Source of the DNA: Brachionus koreanus
Taxonomy: Eukaryota; Rotifera; Eurotatoria; Ploima; Brachionidae
Assembly: GCA_016987375.1 (NCBI GenBank)
Contig: PJRA01000216.1
Location: 1,117,195 to 1,181,194, forward strand
Reading direction: 5' to 3'
DNA: 64,000 bases
Positions 22,950 through 35,695 of this stretch are shown here, in pieces (position 1 is the stretch's first letter; every line of letters starts with the position of its first letter). A model generated the notes under the pieces. That model was given only the letters and a program-made list of their open reading frames with translations. It had not been told where the DNA came from and made no database searches. The translations under genes and the position numbers were made by a program.

Positions 22950-23035
22950 ATTCAAAATTATAAGTCTTTTTTATATGAGTGTTCACCAGATTTAAACCCA
23001 ATAGAGATGGTTTGGCATGGTCAGGCTATTAATAG
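22950..23035 (+). mobile_element. Tc1/mariner DDE scrap
   Basis: The plus strand contains CSPDLNPIEMVWHG, the hallmark SPDLNPIExxW motif with the third-domain catalytic Asp of Tc1-like transposases, preceded by a short related stretch. The flanks have decayed. Confidence 0.65.
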
Positions 23036-26000
23036 CTATCAAAAAAATTCAAAAAATAAAAGTGTTTTGCTACAAATTTTACTGGTTTTTACTTTCTTAT
23101 CGTTTTTTACCATTTTTACCAAAATTTACCAGTAAAATTTAGGATTTTACCAATATTTACGTAAAAAATGGTAAAAAAAAACTTTAAAAAGAATTTTCGC
23201 TTTAGAAAAAATCGTTTATTTTTGCAAAATTTTGTGAAAAACAGCAAAATTTGAGATTTTTTTGGCATTTTTGGAGTTTACATAATTTAAAGTAAAAATT
23301 GGTAATTTAACTTTTTTATACACAATTTTTTTATACATATTGTATGAATAAAAAGTGTTTTATTTAAATTTTTAACAGTTTTATTATATTTTGTTTGACC
23401 TTTATTTAAAAAAAAAAATAATTCTTAAAAGCTGAAAAACTTCAAAATCAAGCTTGAAAAAAATCAAACGGCACATTTTAATATATCATTTCAAATATTT
23501 GCCTATTCAAAACAGAAGAGCATTTTTAATTAAAATAACGCATATACGTGACAAAAATGCTTTATTAAATGTTTTTTTTTTCATAAATAAACAATAAATA
23601 GTTGCTTTTTTCATTTATTAAAGACTTTTTCTCAAATTTTGTAGATTCTCGTTTATTACATACTCAACTGATTAACGTATTTTTTTTTTAACAATTTATA
23701 ACAAAAACCATGTATTTTTAATGATCCCCTAAATCCATAAATTCTAATTTTTTATGGGTTAGGTTATTCATTTAATATAGTTATCTATCATTTTTTGTTG
23801 CCGATTTTATTTAATTAAAGTTAAAGTGTACTTTGGATTTTGTAATCTAACAAGTTTGTTTCGAATGATTTTTGTTTAAATTTCATTAGTTAAAAATGAA
23901 ATCAATATATAGAAAATTCTAAATTGGCTATTTCTTTAGTTTATTAGCTATCCTAGCATCTTATTGTTCTATTTTTTATCTTACTTATAATCAGTCTTTT
24001 TAGTCTAAACTAAAAATTGTTATCTTTTTCTTTTTATTGCTTGAAATAATCAATTTATCAACAATTTCAAGTTTTCTGTATTTCAAATTCAGGTCAATAA
24101 AAAATTCTCTAGCTATGAATGAGTATTATTTTTATTTATTTGAAAAATTCACTTAAATTGAATAAAATATGATGAATCTTGAAAATTCGATATTTTTAGA
24201 TCAATAACTAAATTGTAAATTAAATTTAAAACATGTTAAGAAAATGTTTTTAAAGTGTTTTCTTTTAACAATTTTTTTTATTTTTTGTGACAAAAAAATT
24301 TGCTTTTTTAATTATTCAAAAACTAGCTTAGAGTTTTTTGGGTCACATTTAAAAGATTAGTGAAACGATCCTATTTAATGCTAATTAACGATGTAAAAGG
24401 TCATTTAGTCTTAAGCATTAAGGTTTTAAAGACGCCTTTTTTTTGCTTAATTTACTCCGAAATTATTTTTTACAATTAGGATTTTTTAAAATTTATTCCA
24501 GCATAAAAAATCTAATTTTTTTAACAAAAACAAACAATCACTTTTTCTTGAAATATTCAGACAAAAATCAATAAATTATTTCAACTATCTAGAGCTGATA
24601 AGATTCGACATTTTGACAATTTTGCCTAACACTTTTTTATTTTATATATCCCTAGCATTTCTAAATTCCACAAAGAACAATTAAGCATATTTTTGTCACG
24701 TTCAATTATACTTTTTTTTTTGTTAAAAAAGAAATATTTTTGGGGATTTACCCCTAGGACTCTCCCAAACGGCTTTATCGGTCTTTTTACTCTCTTTTAA
24801 TGACATATTTTTAGATTAATTAAAATGACATCATTAAATTCTTTTTAGCATTCTCTATTTTGTAAATGTTAAATTTAATGATTTCAATGGTTAGGAGTTC
24901 ATTTTTTTGGTTTGTAAGTGATTGATAAAAATGATAGTTATTGAATAATTTTTGTTTTTTTGTTGCCAACAGACACAAAATTATAATTCAAAGTGTTCTA
25001 TTATATCAGTCAATTTATTTTTTTTGAGGTTTTGAAAAATATGGTTAATTTTAGCTTTTATTTACGCTAAATAAGGCATTGCAAAGCGATTTAGTAATCC
25101 AAATGAGAAATTTTAACTAATTGATTTTTTTCAATTATTTAAAAATTACAATTTTTTTCCTCAATTAATAAAACATTTCCAAATTTTTTAATTAAACACC
25201 AGACATTTTTAAAATCAATTTATTTTCGAATAATTCATGAGTTCTTGAGGGAAACTTAGAGCTGAGAATTATTTTGTCACGAAACCTTATTTTATTCATT
25301 CAAAAAAAAATGATAAGCACTTTTTGAATTATATATTTATTTAAATTGAATAATTTTGAGCTTTTTTAAACCCAGATTGTTAAATTTAAGGATTAATATA
25401 TTCTTTTATAGCCGATGTTGAAAATCTCTTCCGTTTTTTGAACACACATAGGCTATTATAATGAAAAAATTAAAAAATTAAATTATAAAAAAAAATTTTT
25501 AATTTTGAAATTTTTTTTATTTAATTGGTCAGCATATAATTTTTAAATGAAATAAAATTTTGTTATATATAAATTGAATTTTTTATAGTTCACAACATCA
25601 ATTTATTTTATAGCTTATAATTATTTGAAGACAAAATAAAAGCTATTGCACGTTTAAATGAAAATTCTCATGAATTTTATTTATTTTTCTATAAGCTATA
25701 TTAAAAAGAGTATTAGAATCATTATTGCAATTATCAACTGATTGAATTTCCTAAAAAAGAAGATCGCTTATTTGAATTTTTACTCACTTTCAAAAGCATA
25801 AACCCTTTTAACATTTATGACTCAGTGAGAGATTTTAGGTTCTCATAGTTTGGTCTTAATTAAAGTACTTTTTATAACTTAATTTTGTTATCCAAGATTA
25901 TTAGTATTTTACGGGTTCATAGAATTGCTTTTAAGAAGACATTTCATTTAAAAAACAAAAGAGTTATTAAAAAAGAAGAAATCTTGTTTTGTGTTAGATT

Positions 26001-26430
26001 GCAAGTATAGAGATTGTTGAAATATTTTATTTTAATAATTTTTCATATTTCCAATAACAATAGAGCAAAATATAAAATAGAAAAACAAATGAGAAATGCG
26101 CATAAAATTGCATCAATGATACATAAAACTTAAAGAAAAAATATTTACTACAAAATTAAGCTATTTTTTGTAAGTTAATTTAAGCTTGTCGGACAAATAA
26201 AACTTATTAGTTGAATGCATGCAAATTTTTTTTAACAGCAACTAAAACACATCTTCAATAATCAAAATATTGGGACCAAGTAGCGACTAAACAAAGAATC
26301 ACTCTCTACTTAACAACAAAATAAAAATTAAATTATTTTTTTTCATCATCTATTTAGATACTTATGGAATTGGATTGAACCAACATTTTATTTGAAAAAT
26401 AATTGAATTTAATAATCTATATTTGTCAAA

Positions 26431-27731
26431 ATGAATGGTTTGTCGGTAGGTGAATTATGCTGTTTGTTCTGTTGTCCACCGTTTCCATCACAGATCGTGG
26501 CCAAACTTGCTTTTCTGCCGCCGCCACCAACCTATAGTCTTATAATTAATCATGACGTCACTGCATCACTTGGCGAGCAATCATCACTGAATCAAGCGCA
26601 GCAAAACAACAGCCAAACAACAAATTCTAACAATTTGAATACGTCAGGTCGCAACAACCGGACCTCAAATGGTATAGGCAATTTTTTTGATCTTATTCGA
26701 AATTCTGGACGAAGATTGTGTTCAAGTTTAGTATGCGCTAAACATAACTATGCTCATCAAACTGGGCAAGTGGTTGCACCCCCTTTAACCAATGCTAAAA
26801 TTGTGATGAAGGAAAAAGCCGAATGGCAGTATGGACCGGGCGAACTTGAAAAATTGGAAGTGTTTTTGACCCGAACTGAAAGGGGCCATCAAATTGCCTG
26901 TCTATTTGTTCGATGTACCGCTAATCCAAAATACACAATACTGTTTAGTCATGGAAATGCTGTAGACATTGGTCAAATGAGCAGTTTTTATTTTGGACTT
27001 GGTTCAAGATTAGAATGCAATATTTTTACTTATGATTATTCAGGTTATGGTGCCAGTAGTGGTACACCGACAGAAAAAAATTTATACGCAGATATTAGAG
27101 CTGCATGGAACGCATTAAGAAGCAGATATGGAGTTAGTCCTTCAAATATAATCCTGTATGGCCAGTCGATTGGAACTGTGCCCACTGTAGACTTAGCTGT
27201 GAGTTATTTTTTATCTTTTATCCCAAACTGTTTCAAACAAATCATTTAATCAATAAAATAAATACAAATCAAAGTTTATTTAGAAAAAAAATTAATTAAT
27301 TTTTTTATAAAAAAAAGAGCAAATATGATTGTGCAGGAGTAATTTTGCACGCCCCTCTAATGTCTGGCATGAGAGTGGCATTCAATACTAAAAGAACTTG
27401 GTGTTGTGATGCTTTTCCAAGCATAGATAAAGTAAACAATATAAGCAGCTTGGTCTTAGTCATTCATGGAACTGAAGATGAAGTTATCGATTTATCACAT
27501 GGTATGGCCATTCATGAAAAGTGTCCGAAGGCTGTTGACCCTCTATGGGTTGAGGGTGCGGGTCACAATGACATTGAAATTTACGCTGCTTATGTTGAGC
27601 GTTTAAAGCGTTTTATCAATGAAGAAATTCGAATGCATCAATATTCTATAATGACTTCAGCAAATGCTCAACAAGTTGCTTCTTCATTGGCACAAAATAT
27701 CCAAACTAATCAGCCTGTACAAAATGAATGA
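26431..27731 (+). CDS. ABHD17: ABHD17-family protein depalmitoylase
   Basis: ABHD17 serine hydrolases remove palmitate from N-Ras, PSD-95 and similar substrates at membranes. Exons 26431-27198 and 27318-27731 join in phase 0 (VDLA | SKYDC); 393 aa, longer than the roughly 310 aa of vertebrates because of a Gln/Asn/Ser-rich insert at about residues 45-80. The N-terminal cysteine cluster ([20 protein letters not shown]) is the family's palmitoylated membrane anchor. Catalytic triad by alignment: Ser246 in GQSIGT, Asp310 in HGTEDEVID, His339 in GAGHND. Other family blocks: [39 protein letters not shown]. Intron 1 has a GTGAGT donor. Which vertebrate paralogue it corresponds to is not meaningful. 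Confidence 0.95.
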
Positions 27732-28805
27732 TATCGACCGTGTTTTAGATAAGTTAGCGTATCCATGTGTGACGTACAAATTATTTATTGTTTTTTCATC
27801 ATTTTTTTCTCATTGAGGATTTTGTTATTTTTTAGGCAGTTCAACGCGATAAAATTAAAATTCTTTTTCTTTGTGACAACTAATCTTTGATCTTTTTTAT
27901 GCAAGCATTAAATATTTAAAAAATTTGTGAAAAAAACATCGATTCACACTAAATTAAACATCTTAGGCAACTTTTTTTAATGTATTTCTTTGAAAATATC
28001 AATTAAATATTTTTTTTGTATAGGTTTTTATTTCGATAATAAGAATATATTGTATTTTTTTTATTTTGTATTTTTAAGCTTAAGAAATCAATAATGTAAA
28101 TTTAGTTAAAATGTTTATACAAATTAAAAAATAAAATCCAATTTAAATTTTCTTTTTATGTTAACCTCAAGTTCATTATTTAATTTTTGCTTTTTTATGA
28201 ATTAAAAAATTAATTGTTAATTATTCCTTTGGTTTTAAATTAAGGTCATCTGTTTTTAAAAATATCAATAAGCTAAAAAAGTTTGAAATTGTCAACTGAT
28301 TGATTGAATAACAAGTTTTAAATTAAGAATCAAAAAAGCAAAAATAATAAGCAAATATTTAGAATTATGATAAAATAATGATCTAATTTATTTAAAATCG
28401 AGTAATTTTTAATAGGTAAATTGAAGCAGGTAATTATAGATCAATTATTTGATTGTTAATTTTTTTATTAAATATTCAAGTCTTATCTATCTAAACTACG
28501 TATATATTAGTTAACTGTAATTAAAGGTTTTAACAATAAAAAAAAAAAAAAAATTGTTTGAGTAAATCTTTTTTTTTAAACTATTTTAAATAATTTAGTT
28601 ATTTTAATAGTTTATTCTAATTTTTTTTCTGAAAAAGCTTTTGCTTGGTAAATTAATCAAATACAAAATACACAGACTTGACGTATCTATTCTATGACTA
28701 AAAGTTATCGAAGTTGAGTGCAAAAAATTTCAGGATAGAAGTGAGTCTTACTTTTCAATTGTTCGTTAAATAAGTGATAGAAATAAAAAGGAAGCTTATT
28801 TATTT
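27732..28805. other. ABHD17 3' flank
   Basis: AT-rich 3' untranslated and intergenic DNA; AATAAA occurs near 28130. No gene seen. Confidence 0.5.
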
Positions 28806-28811
28806 TTTTTT

Positions 28812-28998
28812 TTCTGTGCCGAGCTAGAGCTCCTTCAGAGTAAAGTAAATAAAAATAAAAATAAAGTAAATCAGATAAAAAAAAATGTAAAGAAAGTTTA
28901 AAAGGCATAGGATAATACATGTGACAGAAGTTTACATAGTTGAAGCTTCATGAAAAAGAGGAAATAGTAAGGTAGCAATTACACAATGGAGAAAGTTT
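28812..28998. repeat. Unknown dispersed repeat, copy 1
   Basis: Copy 1 of a pair with the same layout: a CTGTGCCGAGCT...GCTCCTTCAGA block, an AT-rich middle, then AAAAAGAGGAAATAGTAAGG and TAGCAATTACACAATGGAG (about 28953-28991). The last 38 nt differ from copy 2 (29259-29470) by one base. No coding potential. Confidence 0.65.
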
Positions 28999-29258
28999 CG
29001 AAACAAGATGTTTTAAATAATGGACAACATTGTCTTAATGAAAAATTACTAGTTTTTCTTTTTCGTGGAAATATCGATAAATAAACAAATGTATACTATA
29101 TAGCTTCATTAAAAATATTTTTGAATTTCTTTATTTTTATTCTACTAGATTTAACTTTATTGTGTTTAAATTTTTTTCCTTTGAAAGGGCAGCTCAGCAC
29201 GGAATAACAAATGATTAATATATGAAAATTAAAGGAAAATTAATTAATATATTTGTTT

Positions 29259-29470
29259 TCTGTACCGAGCTTTTCTGTAATGCTCCTTCAGATTAAAAAA
29301 ATAAAAATTAAGTTAATTTAAAATAATAAAAAAAAATATAGTAAATATGATTTAAAAAGAAAAAAAATAGGTAAATTAAATAGAGAGTAACAGGATACTT
29401 ATGTTTAAATTTCTGATGGCTCAGGCAAAAAAGAGGAAATAGTAAGGTAGCAATTACACAGTGGAGTAGG
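29259..29470. repeat. Unknown dispersed repeat, copy 2
   Basis: Copy 2 of the repeat at 28812-28998, in the same orientation about 450 bp downstream. It starts with CTGTACCGAGCT and GCTCCTTCAGA and ends with the near-identical 38-nt block at about 29428-29466. A possible inverted fragment (GCTCAGCACGG) lies between them near 29192. Confidence 0.65.
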
Positions 29471-29833
29471 ATATTCGAAATTAAATAAGAAACAAAATTT
29501 AAAACAATTAATTGAATATTTCAAATTATTTTCCATACGTATCAAAATTCAGATACTTATCAGAAAATATTTGAAAAGTTTATAAAAAAAAGCAGATGAT
29601 TAGTTGATTGATTCATGATATTTATTTAATTAATTGATTGATTATTTAAAAGTGTCAGTTAAAAAAACGATTAAGTAATTTTTATTTATTAATTATCTAT
29701 GATAAGTTATTAACTTACTTAAAGTGATAAGTAAACGCTACTCATAAAAGTAAATGATGATTGATTAATTTGGAGATTTACAAATTTTATTTATGCTAAA
29801 AATCAATTTAAAGGTGAACCAGGTAGTTCTTTA

Positions 29834-29842
29834 TATATAAAT
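29834..29842 (+). promoter_or_regulatory. TATA box of the SH3-protein gene
   Basis: TATATAAAT lies 70-78 bp upstream of the ATG at 29912, a good distance for a short 5' leader. Confidence 0.5.
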
Positions 29843-29911
29843 ACTGTTGATAAATGCACTTTTAATTACACAACAAAAAAAATAAAAAATTATTAATCAT
29901 CAAGTCTGAAA

Positions 29912-30928
29912 ATGGATCTCAAACGCCAATCATTTAAATTTCAAGTAAATATTTTTTTATATTTTAATCATCCAAAAATAAAATATTTAATATAATTTTT
30001 TTTAAAGAAAACCAAAAAAAATTTTCAACTACCAAAGTGCTTACAGTTGAGTGGCTTGACCAAATCATTATTTTCTTGCAAAACAACCCGAAATCCCAAT
30101 CAAGACAACTATGTTATTATGGACTTTTCACAAAAGACTGTATCATCCGAAAATCCATTGACCAGCACAATGATTGAGAATTACGATTTTGAAGCTTCCA
30201 ATTCCCAACCTATTAAAAGAAAAAGCTTAACAACTGGTCACAACATGAACGACTATTATGTATTGTATCCCGATTGTGTCTCACACGATTTTTCGCTAAA
30301 CTATCCGAATCATATTGAAGAAACTCGAAAAACTACACCTCCAGTATCCTCAATGACTACCTATATTAGTGATTATGATGATGTTACCATTGTTAACAAC
30401 CAAAAATCCCCTATTTCGAACAAATTAAACGAAATAGATGATTCTATGCAAGAATATTTACAAAGTACAAAGATATCACATGAAAATTTAAATTTTTTAT
30501 CTAGTTCTGTTTTAACAAATAATTTATCTCCTTTACCAATGAACAAACAATCTACAATGCTTCACTCTCCAATACATTCGCCAATTGCTTCCTCCAAAAA
30601 TGCTCCCTCTATTTCAACAAATTTTCTTGAAGCATCAACGGATTTGGAAACTTTGATATTTAGTTTGTCTTCCATTTATGATGAAGATTCTAATACAAAA
30701 ATATGTACTGAATGTTACGAAGCAACCTTTGTAGATGATGTTACTGTTCAATTTGCTGAGACTTTAACCATATTAAAGGATGATAATGACGATTGGCTTT
30801 ACGTTGAACTAAATAGTGATAAACGAAGGGGTTTTGTACCCAAAAACATTGTTTCCAATTTACCAGACTTCATTTATCAACTTAAACTCAGGTATAATCA
30901 AATCGTTCAATGTTCAATTAAAAATTGA
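29912..30928 (+). CDS. Orphan protein with C-terminal SH3 domain
   Basis: Exon 1 is 29912-29944 (MDLKRQSFKFQ) and exon 2 is 30008-30928, joined in phase 0; 317 aa. Most of the protein is Ser/Thr/Asn-rich and probably disordered, with several Ser-Pro and Thr-Pro sites. The C-terminus is a recognisable SH3 domain: CYEATFVDDVTVQFAE, TLTILKDDNDDWLYVEL and RRGFVPKNIV, with the ALYDY-like start, the DDWLYV tryptophan and the GFVPxN signature. An alternative donor (CTCAG/GTATAA near 30891) could extend the gene, but AATAAA near 30972 suggests it ends here. I cannot place it in a named SH3 family. A TATA box is upstream; UFL1 follows 393 bp later. Confidence 0.7.
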
Positions 30929-31321
30929 TATTTTTTTTTCCTATTATTTTATTTATCCATTTTTTTTATCAAATAAAATATTTAATACATTTAATTTTAA
31001 ATTTTTATCTTCCTCTTTAAAGTCCAAATATATTTTTAAAAAAAAATACTTCTGTTCAATAATATTTCATAGTTCCTGTTAAATTATGGCATAATATATT
31101 TGTTCCTCACTTAAATAAATACCAACTTATTGTCTCTTGTATACTTAAAGTAAAACTTAAAATTAAAATTCTTGATTAATAGTTAACATATTTTTGTCAA
31201 CTAATTTTATTATTTAGATGATGTGTTAATTTTTTTGATATTATTTCAAAAAAATTTTATTTCGATTTTTTAAATTTCCTTCTTGAATTAATAGAAGTAA
31301 ATAACTACTACTTAAAAAGAA

Positions 31322-34089
31322 ATGTCATCAAGTACTTCTTGGGAAGAGATTAAAAAATTAGCTGCTGATTTTCAGCGTGTTCAACTTGTTGAAAGTAGCT
31401 ACAAGTAAATATATTTTACTTTTTCTCATGTATCTTTAAACATATATTTTTTTGTCTAATTTTAGATTATCCGAAAGGAATTGCATTGAAATAATAAACA
31501 AACTAATTGGCCTAGATTTAATAAATCTTTATCATAGCACTGATGGAAAAGAGTTTATTACTCAAAAGCACTTGGAAAAAGAAATCTATGACGAGATATT
31601 TGTGCATGATGGCAGAATTAACATAGTTGAACTTCAAAGCCTCCTCAATATTGATATTAGTTACATTGAGGCTAAAGCTAGCGAAATTATCAAAGATGAT
31701 CCTAATCTCACCCTTATATTGGGTCAAATAATTAGCAAGTAAAATTCCATTGAAAAAGAAAAAAATATTTTTTATTTTTTTTTCATGTCAAGGGACTATA
31801 TGAATAAAATATCGGAAGAAATTAACGAACTTCTTAAAGAAAAAGGAAGTGTGTCTGTTGCAGAACTTACCAATATTTATAGTCTTCCTGGTGATTTTTT
31901 ATATCAAGTAAATATTAATTAAATTAGGACATAGTTTTATTTAATCTAAAAATAATTTAAGGTTATTAAACCAAGAGTTGGTGAAATAATTAAAGGAAAC
32001 TTTGATGGAAACATAATATTCACCCACAACTACATAAATCACCAAAAAGCTTTATTAACTGGAGTCTTAGAGGCTTCAATTAGGCCTATTAGATTTTCCC
32101 AATTAATAAAAGAAAATAATTTGGATCAAAGCATGATTTTTGGTTAAAATTTAAAAAACAAAGTAAAATACACAATTTTATATTAATTTTTTTAGAAATT
32201 TTCGATGAACTTATCGCGTCAAAACAGATAAATGGAAAATTGTTTGGCTCTCGTCAAGTTGCCTCTGCTGTTTTTGTTCCAGATTTTTTCATTAAAGCTC
32301 AAGATCAATATATTCAAGCATTTTTCAAACAAAATGGTTATATTGACTTTTCAACTTTGAAAAAAATTGGAATCACTGAGCCAGATAATTATGTCAAATC
32401 TTTGTTTGCAACAGAGGACATACAATTTTTATCTTCTAGCTGTATTTCTAATTTTTTCATTGAACAATTGGTTCAAGAGATTGAAGAACAGTTGAACAAA
32501 AATGGAATAAGTGAAACAATAGTATTTTTCTAACTTAATCAAATGGTTTTAGAACTTAATTTTTAATCAAAGCAAATTCTGCCATCCAACTTAAGTGAAA
32601 AAGATGTTGCTTCATTAACAGCTACTTTTTGTCAAAAGCTTAAGCAAAATATCGATTGTGTAATCATGGCAGAAACATATCTAGTTAGCAGAAATTTTAT
32701 TAAGGATTTCCAAAATAAATTCCAAGATCAAATGGAATCAAAGTCAAAAGAAGATCTGACCAAAAAGAACATTGTTCTTGCAATAAAATCAGAAACTTTA
32801 ATTGTTGGATCATTGGACGGAAAGCCGGTGATTTCGTCCAAAAGTTCCAAATCAAAATCAAAATCAAAATCTGTTCAAGAAAGTGACCATGTTAATATTG
32901 AAATTGTTTTTATAGACAAAAATAATTTGATCAATCAACTAAAATTACTAGTCAACGAAGATATAAATGATGATCTAATGGATTCTTTGGTTGAATATTT
33001 TCTCAAACCTTTGAATTCACAATATTTGGATTTGCTTAAATCAAAAGTAGAAAAAGGTCTTGTAACTATTTCTGAGACAGATCAAAGTGCTGATGGAAAA
33101 CCAGCTCCTAAAAAATTGACTATAAAGGAAGTCCAGGAAAAAGTGAAATTCTTTTTAATTCAAGGCAAAATATTTGACAAAGCGCTCAAATTGTTTTCAA
33201 GTATTAAATATTTATTGAAATAAATTCATCACTTATCAATTATTTTAAGATCAAAAAGTTCAGGATCAGCTTAACAAGCATTTATTGAAGACTAGTTGTT
33301 CAGAAATTACTAATGAAATGCTCAAACTGATTGCCAATGAGCAAATGATTCAAATAACTGATCAAAATTTGAATTCAGATGTTGTTTTTATTTAGTTTGC
33401 TTAAAAATTAAAATAATGGTTATTTTTAGAGTCGAAATAAAATAATTCAAAAACTGAAGGATCCATTCAAACAAAATTTTGTCGAACTCAATCAATCATT
33501 GACTAATCAAGTAAAAATTGAAATTTTTTCTCTTAAAAACATTTATTTTGTCCCAGAGTTGTTCGGAAGTAATTGATTTGATTGAAAAAGTAGCTAAGGA
33601 ATGTGTTGAACTGGCAGTCAAAAAAGATCCAAAGCGCGAAAAGTAATCAGTTTTTTTATCAATTCAATTTTTATTTATTGTTTTTTTTTGAAGAGAAGTT
33701 ATTTTACAACTAAGAGAAAGTACTAAAGCGAGTTTAAATGAAGAAAAAGATCCAGCCACAATACTGCAATTGGCTTGCTTACTTATTTTTCATAGCTCAA
33801 CAAATTTATTTTTGAATGCTCCCGGACGATGTGTGCCTAATATTCTTGAATTTTTGCAACCAAACCTAAAGGAAGAAGCATACAAAAAACTAATCAATTT
33901 TCAAAGTAATTTTTCTTTCATCTAAGAAAAATTTTCTTTACTAATGTGTAAAAAAATTAAGATGTTGTTATTGAAAATGCAAGCAAGCACAAAACCGATG
34001 AAATAGCGAATATTTCAGCAGAATTAGTAGAAGAGATAAAATATATTGGCCTAAACGCTAAACAACATTTGCTCGAAAACAAAAATTAA
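31322..34089 (+). CDS. UFL1: UFM1-protein ligase UFL1
   Basis: UFL1 is the E3 ligase for ufmylation, acting at the ER with DDRGK1 and CDK5RAP3 on ribosomes and in ER-phagy. Eleven exons: 31322-31404, 31466-31738, 31793-31907, 31962-32142, 32196-32521, 32573-33200, 33250-33380, 33430-33510, 33557-33642, 33694-33905, 33962-34089; every phase agrees, 747 aa against 794 in human. Signature blocks: WEEIKKLAADFQRVQLVES, LSERNCIEIINKLI, GRINIVELQSLLNID, ASAVFVPDFF, QNGYIDF, TIKEVQEKVKFF, NAPGRCVPNILEFL. The charged Ser/Lys linker before the C-terminal part (SKSSKSKSKSKSV) is shorter than in vertebrates. Most introns are 45-65 bp. Confidence 0.96.
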
Positions 34090-35216
34090 ATTTTATAAAC
34101 ATTTTTCTCTAGAAGTTTATTAATTCTTTTTAGTCTAAATAAAGTCTGGAATTAGGAAAAATGATTTTTTCTATTTTTCTTTTGATAAATTTTCTAAAAT
34201 ATTTTCACATCAGCAAAAAAAATAATTAGAGATAATTGGCCTGAATTAGGTCATTTAAAAATAACTGAAAAATATTGCTCACATGGTATCAATTTTTTTT
34301 AAGCTTGAACAATAAAACGCATACAAATAAATAATTTTTATCCGTAACTTTAATTTTAATTTCCCTATATTTTAAACTATTTTATTTTATTTTAATTNNN
34401 NNNNNNNNNNNNNNNNNNNNTAAATAATAAATTAATTTATTCTAGTTTAAATGCGTCTGGTATCAAAATTGATATGCCTAACAAAAAAATCATACAATCT
34501 CTTTAAAAAATTCATTGATATCTATTGATTAATTGAAATTATCTAAAATTGATTTCAAGCTTATTTTTTTTTCTAAATTTAAATTAATTAAATGTAAAAA
34601 GAAATGAATTCAAATTTAGTTATATACTTGTGAAAAATTAATTTATTTATAATTTTGAAATTCATTAAAGAGTTCAATCGATGAAACTAGAATAGTTTAG
34701 CTAATGATAGAATAGTAAAAATTCGCAATCACTAGTATCTATTATTTCTATGAGGTTAAAGTTTTATAAGTATTTTGAAATTGAACATAACAAAAAAGGT
34801 AATCAAAAATATAGTTATACTGATTGGTATTATAATAATAAATCTGAATTGAATCAATCGGATTGTATTTGAATGCATTATTCAAATTTGGTAAGTGTAA
34901 AAAGATTACATTTGTTCCAATTATTAATGTGAGCCTGCATAGTAAATAGTTCAACTGAATTATTGCCAATTCATTTAATATTCTGCCGATTTAACCAATA
35001 ACTGATTCACGAATAGAAAATGAAGCCATCTATTAACTTTATGCCCACGAACATTTATCTTTATTTATTCTTTAATTATAAATTCAAGAATTTAGCATAG
35101 ATTCCTGATCAATAGGTGCTCGGTAGATAAGATAATTTATTATAATTACTGCTAAGTACTCCCTCTGCTTGGAAATACTCTTCGGTTCTTAAGAATTTGG
35201 TTATTCGCTTTTTTTC
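34090..35216. other. UFL1-tropomyosin interval with assembly gap
   Basis: Includes 23 N at 34398-34420. The stretch at about 34640-35216 is less monotonous than typical intergenic DNA here, has no convincing gene (the minus ORF at 34748-34969 is Asn/Tyr/Leu-rich and unsupported) and lies directly upstream of the tropomyosin TATA box, so it may hold tropomyosin control elements (inference). Confidence 0.5.
34398..34420. other. Short assembly gap (N)
   Basis: 23 unresolved bases between UFL1 and tropomyosin. Confidence 0.99.
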
Positions 35217-35225
35217 TATATAAAT
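35217..35225 (+). promoter_or_regulatory. TATA box of the long tropomyosin transcript
   Basis: TATATAAAT, followed about 25-35 bp later by a leader-like TCATCATTCAAATACAACTAA. The ATG is at 35696; an acceptor-like TTTTTAG at about 35646-35652 suggests a 5' UTR intron. Confidence 0.55.
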
Positions 35226-35695
35226 GAAATCAAACTTTCAGAAATCATCATTCAAATACAACTAAGAAAATATATTTATTTAAAATATAATAAAAATAAT
35301 AATTTGCATTTTCAGCTCGATCAAAAGGTATTATCGAGCTGAACTTTTGTGTTGCTTAATTCAGTTGAACGAACCAGATTCGAGCGTTGTGGTAATTATG
35401 ATTAAGTTCCACAAACGCACAAGATAAATCTTACAACATCTTTTTTTTAGTTAATGCCAAGCAAAGAGTAAGATAGGAATATATAAATAATTGAACGCTT
35501 TCTTATTCTAAAAGTTTAGTTGATTTATTATGAATTGTAGGTAGTTTGCCTAATCTGAGTTTATTCGATTATTTATATAAAATAGAATTTTTCATCTATT
35601 CTCATTTCTAGTCTAATTTTGATTATTTTATTTCTTTTGTTTTCCATTTTTAGAAGTTTAATTCTTAAAACTTAAAACAAAAAACACTTATCGAA

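Larger units (their letters stand above)
21671..26430. other. Gene-poor 4.8-kb interval with transposon scraps
   Basis: Extremely AT-rich DNA between WDR55 (-) and ABHD17 (+). No gene was recognised on either strand; the short ORF at 22065-22277 (-) is Lys/Arg/Phe-rich and unconvincing. It contains a LINE scrap at about 22365-22430, a Tc1-like scrap at about 22950-23030 and an inverted repeat at 23103-23178. The ABHD17 promoter must be near the right end. Confidence 0.6.

Noticed and set aside
34748..34969. 73-aa minus ORF with hydrophobic N-terminus
   Set aside because: Could pass for a signal peptide, but the remainder is Asn/Tyr/Leu low complexity without cysteines or splice sites.
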